This document shows, in pieces, positions 41,561 through 44,009 of a stretch of DNA of 44,009 nucleotides (position 1 is the stretch's first letter; every line of letters starts with the position of its first letter). The notes beneath the pieces were generated by a model. That model saw nothing but the letters and a program-made list of their open reading frames with translations, made no database searches and was not told the origin of the DNA. This DNA comes from Chara braunii (taxonomy: Eukaryota; Streptophyta; Charophyceae; Charales; Characeae): assembly GCA_003427395.1 (NCBI GenBank), contig BFEA01000016.1, positions 3,173,122 to 3,217,130 on the forward strand, written 5' to 3'. The translations under genes were made by a program, and so were the position numbers.

Positions 41561-43377
41561 GCGCCTGCGCCACCGGTTAGCGCACGCCACCAAGCGCTAG
41601 GGGCTAGCACTTAAGTGGTAGCTCCGACGCGCGGATTCTCGCCCACGCAGCAGTTCGAATTTTCGAACCGCGCCCCGCACCCTTCGACGCGGGCATCTGC
41701 CTGCAGCCCAACTTCCCACCACGTCGCGCTCCCGAGCTCCCAAGCCGCCATCGCCAGCACCAGAGGAGAGCCCTTCCACACCAGGAAACAACTTCAACTT
41801 CACGAGTGTGAAAGCCTACATCGCCAGATGTAGAGGAGCCCCCCGCCATACCTGGACGTCACGGGCCTCCAACTCGACGCTTCCGGAAGACAACGGAGGT
41901 TCCTGCACTCTCGTAGCCATCAACACGAAGCCGTCAGCGACAAGTACCAATCTCGGAGGGATGCATGCAGCCCCGTGGACAAGCTGACAGCCCGATCAGC
42001 CAGCAGCCATCACCAACGGAGGAGATCGTTCTCCACCTACGAGAAGACTCCCAACGCGTCGCATGAGCACGGTATTTCCAGACCAAGCCCGAATCTCATC
42101 CTTCCTGCGAACCTCCCCCAACCCCCCCTAACCCCCCGCTCCCTCACCCGACAACTTCGGATAACTTCCACCCTACTCCTCTATATATTGACTCCCAGCG
42201 GCCCAAACCCTGCCCTCAGGCACAATCAGTACACCACACGAGCACCCTTTACCCCCCCTGGATATCCCAGCCGCACCTGCACCCACTCAAGTAGCATCAA
42301 GATCCGCCCCTCACAGCTAGCCTCCCCTACCCGCCCTGATCCAAGCCCTATCACACCGTCTCCTCCCCCCCCCCCCGGCCACGGCAACAACAGCCGGATA
42401 AAGCTCACCGTAAGGTCACATCATCCCGCAACCCATCTCCTGCCGACAGCGCCTCACTTTTTCCCACCTCTGCTGCACTTACACACACTCCGTCTGTGGC
42501 ATACTGGGTAGCCACACGGGCCTACAGGGCCCGTCCCGGACATTCAGCCTAAAAGCCTAAAACTTAGGGCTTACAGGCCCCGTTCATTTCAGCCTGAATG
42601 CTGAAAAACGAGGGCCTGCAGGCCCTACCTCGTTTCAGCCTATTTCTGGGTCTTTGCAGACCCAGAGTTTCAGCCTGAAACGGAGGGCCATTTTCAGGCC
42701 CTCATTATTTCGACCTGCCCCTAAGACTCAGGCACGGAAACAGGAATGTGGAACAGGCCCAAAATAGCCTGTTCCTCACATGCTCGAGCAGGAGCTGCAG
42801 CTGCAGCCCCTGCCTTCCGTCGGCAGGCTCAAGAGGCACACCCGNAGTACATAGGAAGACCCATGCACTTCACGGGTAGTCAGTAGTCAGTAGGGGAGGT
42901 AGTCTTCAGGATTCGGCCGCAGCACTCAGGAGGAGCGCTGCAGTAGTCTCCAGCGCTAGGCCGTAGTGGTAGAGTTAGCTGTAGTCTTCGGCGCTGGGCG
43001 CCATAGCTGAGCGGTAGTCTTCAGCGCTGGGCGCTGGTAGGAGGTAGGTCGTAGAGTGGAGAGAGGCTGGCGGAGGCCAGCGTTACTTACCTGTGGCGCC
43101 ATCGCTCCAGCTCCATCTTCGTGGTACCTGCATCAAGGCGCCAACTTCACAGGTTAGTACTGGACACACAGAGAGAGAGAGAGAGTTCTTCTTCTTCCTC
43201 TTCTAAGTCCACCTTCTCTTCTCACCCTCTCGCCACCTGACTTCTCAGACTACGACAGAGAGAGACNGAGTTGTGACTTGAGACTTGACGACTTTGGATC
43301 CAGACTTGACATTTGGGATTCAGACAGTTCGACGAGGGATTATTTGGGCTTGTGCCAAAGACTTGGTGTTAACGACA
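41561..43377 (+). mobile_element. Probable body of the 5' LTR (start not determined)
   Basis: This C-rich DNA leads without a visible break into the LTR end at 43378-43628. A TATA-like TATATATTG lies at about 42180. Reading frames here (for example 41975-42511) are Pro/Ser/His-rich and have no domain. The LTR start (TG) could not be placed because the matching half of the left copy lies outside the window. Ambiguous bases lie at 42845 and 43267. Confidence 0.45.
42516..42777. repeat. Cluster of GC-rich hairpins
   Basis: At least five inverted repeats follow one another: ACGGGCC/GGCCCGT (42516-42534), the 16-bp palindrome AGGGCCTGCAGGCCCT (42611-42626) inside a larger AACGAGG/CCTCGTT stem, TGGGTCT/AGACCCA (42647-42664), GTTTCA/TGAAAC (42668-42682) and AACAGGC/GCCTGTT (42755-42777). 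This lies in the presumed LTR. Confidence 0.85.
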
Positions 43378-43628
43378 TTCCCATCTTCCCCCTCCTCTTC
43401 GTCCATCCCCTTCCTCCTCGTCTGTGCATGTTCTGGGCTGGCGCTGTCTTCCTGTGTGAAGCGCCAGACCCATTCACACTATGAAACGATGATGATGATG
43501 TATGTTCAGGGCTGCATTACAACATTGATTGTTCGGATCACTGGTATCTAAGTCTTCCGCTGTGCTATCTTATACTTGTATTGAAAGGTCGGTTCTTGTT
43601 CTGGTCTGCACCTATACGGTATGCAACA
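43378..43628 (+). mobile_element. 3' end of a 5' LTR
   Basis: It matches 1-252 over its whole length and ends in ATGCAACA. A primer-binding-like site follows after two bases, so this is the U5 side of a 5' LTR. Confidence 0.75.
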
Positions 43629-43631
43629 GTT

Positions 43632-43643
43632 TGGTATTGGAGC
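43632..43643 (+). promoter_or_regulatory. Candidate primer binding site (tRNA-iMet type)
   Basis: TGGTATTGGAGC matches the plant LTR-retrotransposon PBS TGGTATCAGAGC at 10 of 12 positions and lies just after the LTR end, as expected. Confidence 0.65.
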
Positions 43644-44009
43644 GGACCTCTCATACAGAGGACCCACTCAATCAAGTAGCCAGCTTGCGATCTATTGATC
43701 ACTCATTAGTAAAGCAAGTAGGACTTGGTCAAATCTCTGAAAAAAAAATTCTCGCAACAACTATCTGAACTTTCTGATATTCGCATTTCGTTCTATCTGA
43801 AAATTTCTGGTATTAGTAGTTCGTTTTTACGTAACAAATATCTGAAAATTTCTGATAAATCGCATTTCGTTTTGTCTGAAAATTCCCGATAGTAGCATTT
43901 CCTTTCTCTGATATTTCGCATACATAGCAGAAATTTCTGAAGTTAGTATTTTCGTTCTCTAGGCATATTGGGATAACGATAGAAGTGGTCATATTCTCGG
44001 AAACTGAAA
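43644..44009 (+). repeat. Retrotransposon leader with degenerate ~55-bp repeats
   Basis: After the PBS, the AT-rich leader repeats 'ATCTGAAAATTTCTGATA' and 'GCATTTCGTT' in varied form at least five times between about 43750 and 43960. No gag frame begins before the window ends. Confidence 0.6.

Noticed and set aside
41975-42511. 178-codon plus-strand ORF
   Set aside because: Pro/Ser/His-rich composition from C-rich DNA, no domain, inside the presumed LTR.

Overview
The window looks like nuclear DNA of a green plant or charophyte-type alga. It carries fragments of one very large intron-rich host gene with GT-AG introns, APE-type LINE retrotransposons, Ty3/Gypsy and other LTR remnants, a plastid infA fragment inserted in nuclear DNA, TTTAGGG-type telomere-like motifs and a U6 snRNA retrocopy. 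The density of transposons and microsatellites suits a large, repeat-bloated genome such as a charophyte. The species cannot be fixed from the sequence alone.

Layout. 1-252 is the 3' end of an LTR; the same sequence returns at 43378-43628, followed by a tRNA-iMet-like primer binding site. 253-7760 (minus) is a nearly full-length but decayed LINE with ORF1 (CCHC knuckle), endonuclease, reverse transcriptase and a C-terminal zf-RVT zinc knuckle; a 73-bp SINE fragment with perfect 15-bp target duplications interrupts it. 7761-10060 is a strongly G-rich strand with an array of ~250-bp repeats directly upstream of the LINE 5' end. 10623-11780 is another LINE tail.

From 13222 to 41187 the plus strand carries ten exon-like blocks, nine of whose internal junctions keep phase. 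The first six read through the SHR-binding (VPS13 adaptor) region of a VPS13-like bridge lipid-transfer protein. A coiled-coil exon follows, then a long acidic disordered exon, then three exon pieces of a C2 domain. The start and end of the gene lie outside the window or were not found. Its introns hold nearly everything else: LINE pieces, a tRNA-derived SINE, a second SINE family with long ~1-kb relatives, TTAA-flanked MITEs, (CT)n tracts, a Gypsy pol fragment, a plastid insertion, a U6 retrocopy, and an intronless ORF pair encoding two RING-like modules behind a possible Josephin-like protease segment.

The best candidates for something new are the Josephin-like/double-RING locus in intron 7, the non-autonomous retroelement with two telomere-like motifs (with a foldback MITE nested in it, itself nested in a LINE, inside an intron), the TTAA MITE family, and the minisatellite whose expansion accounts for a frameshift in a LINE reverse transcriptase.
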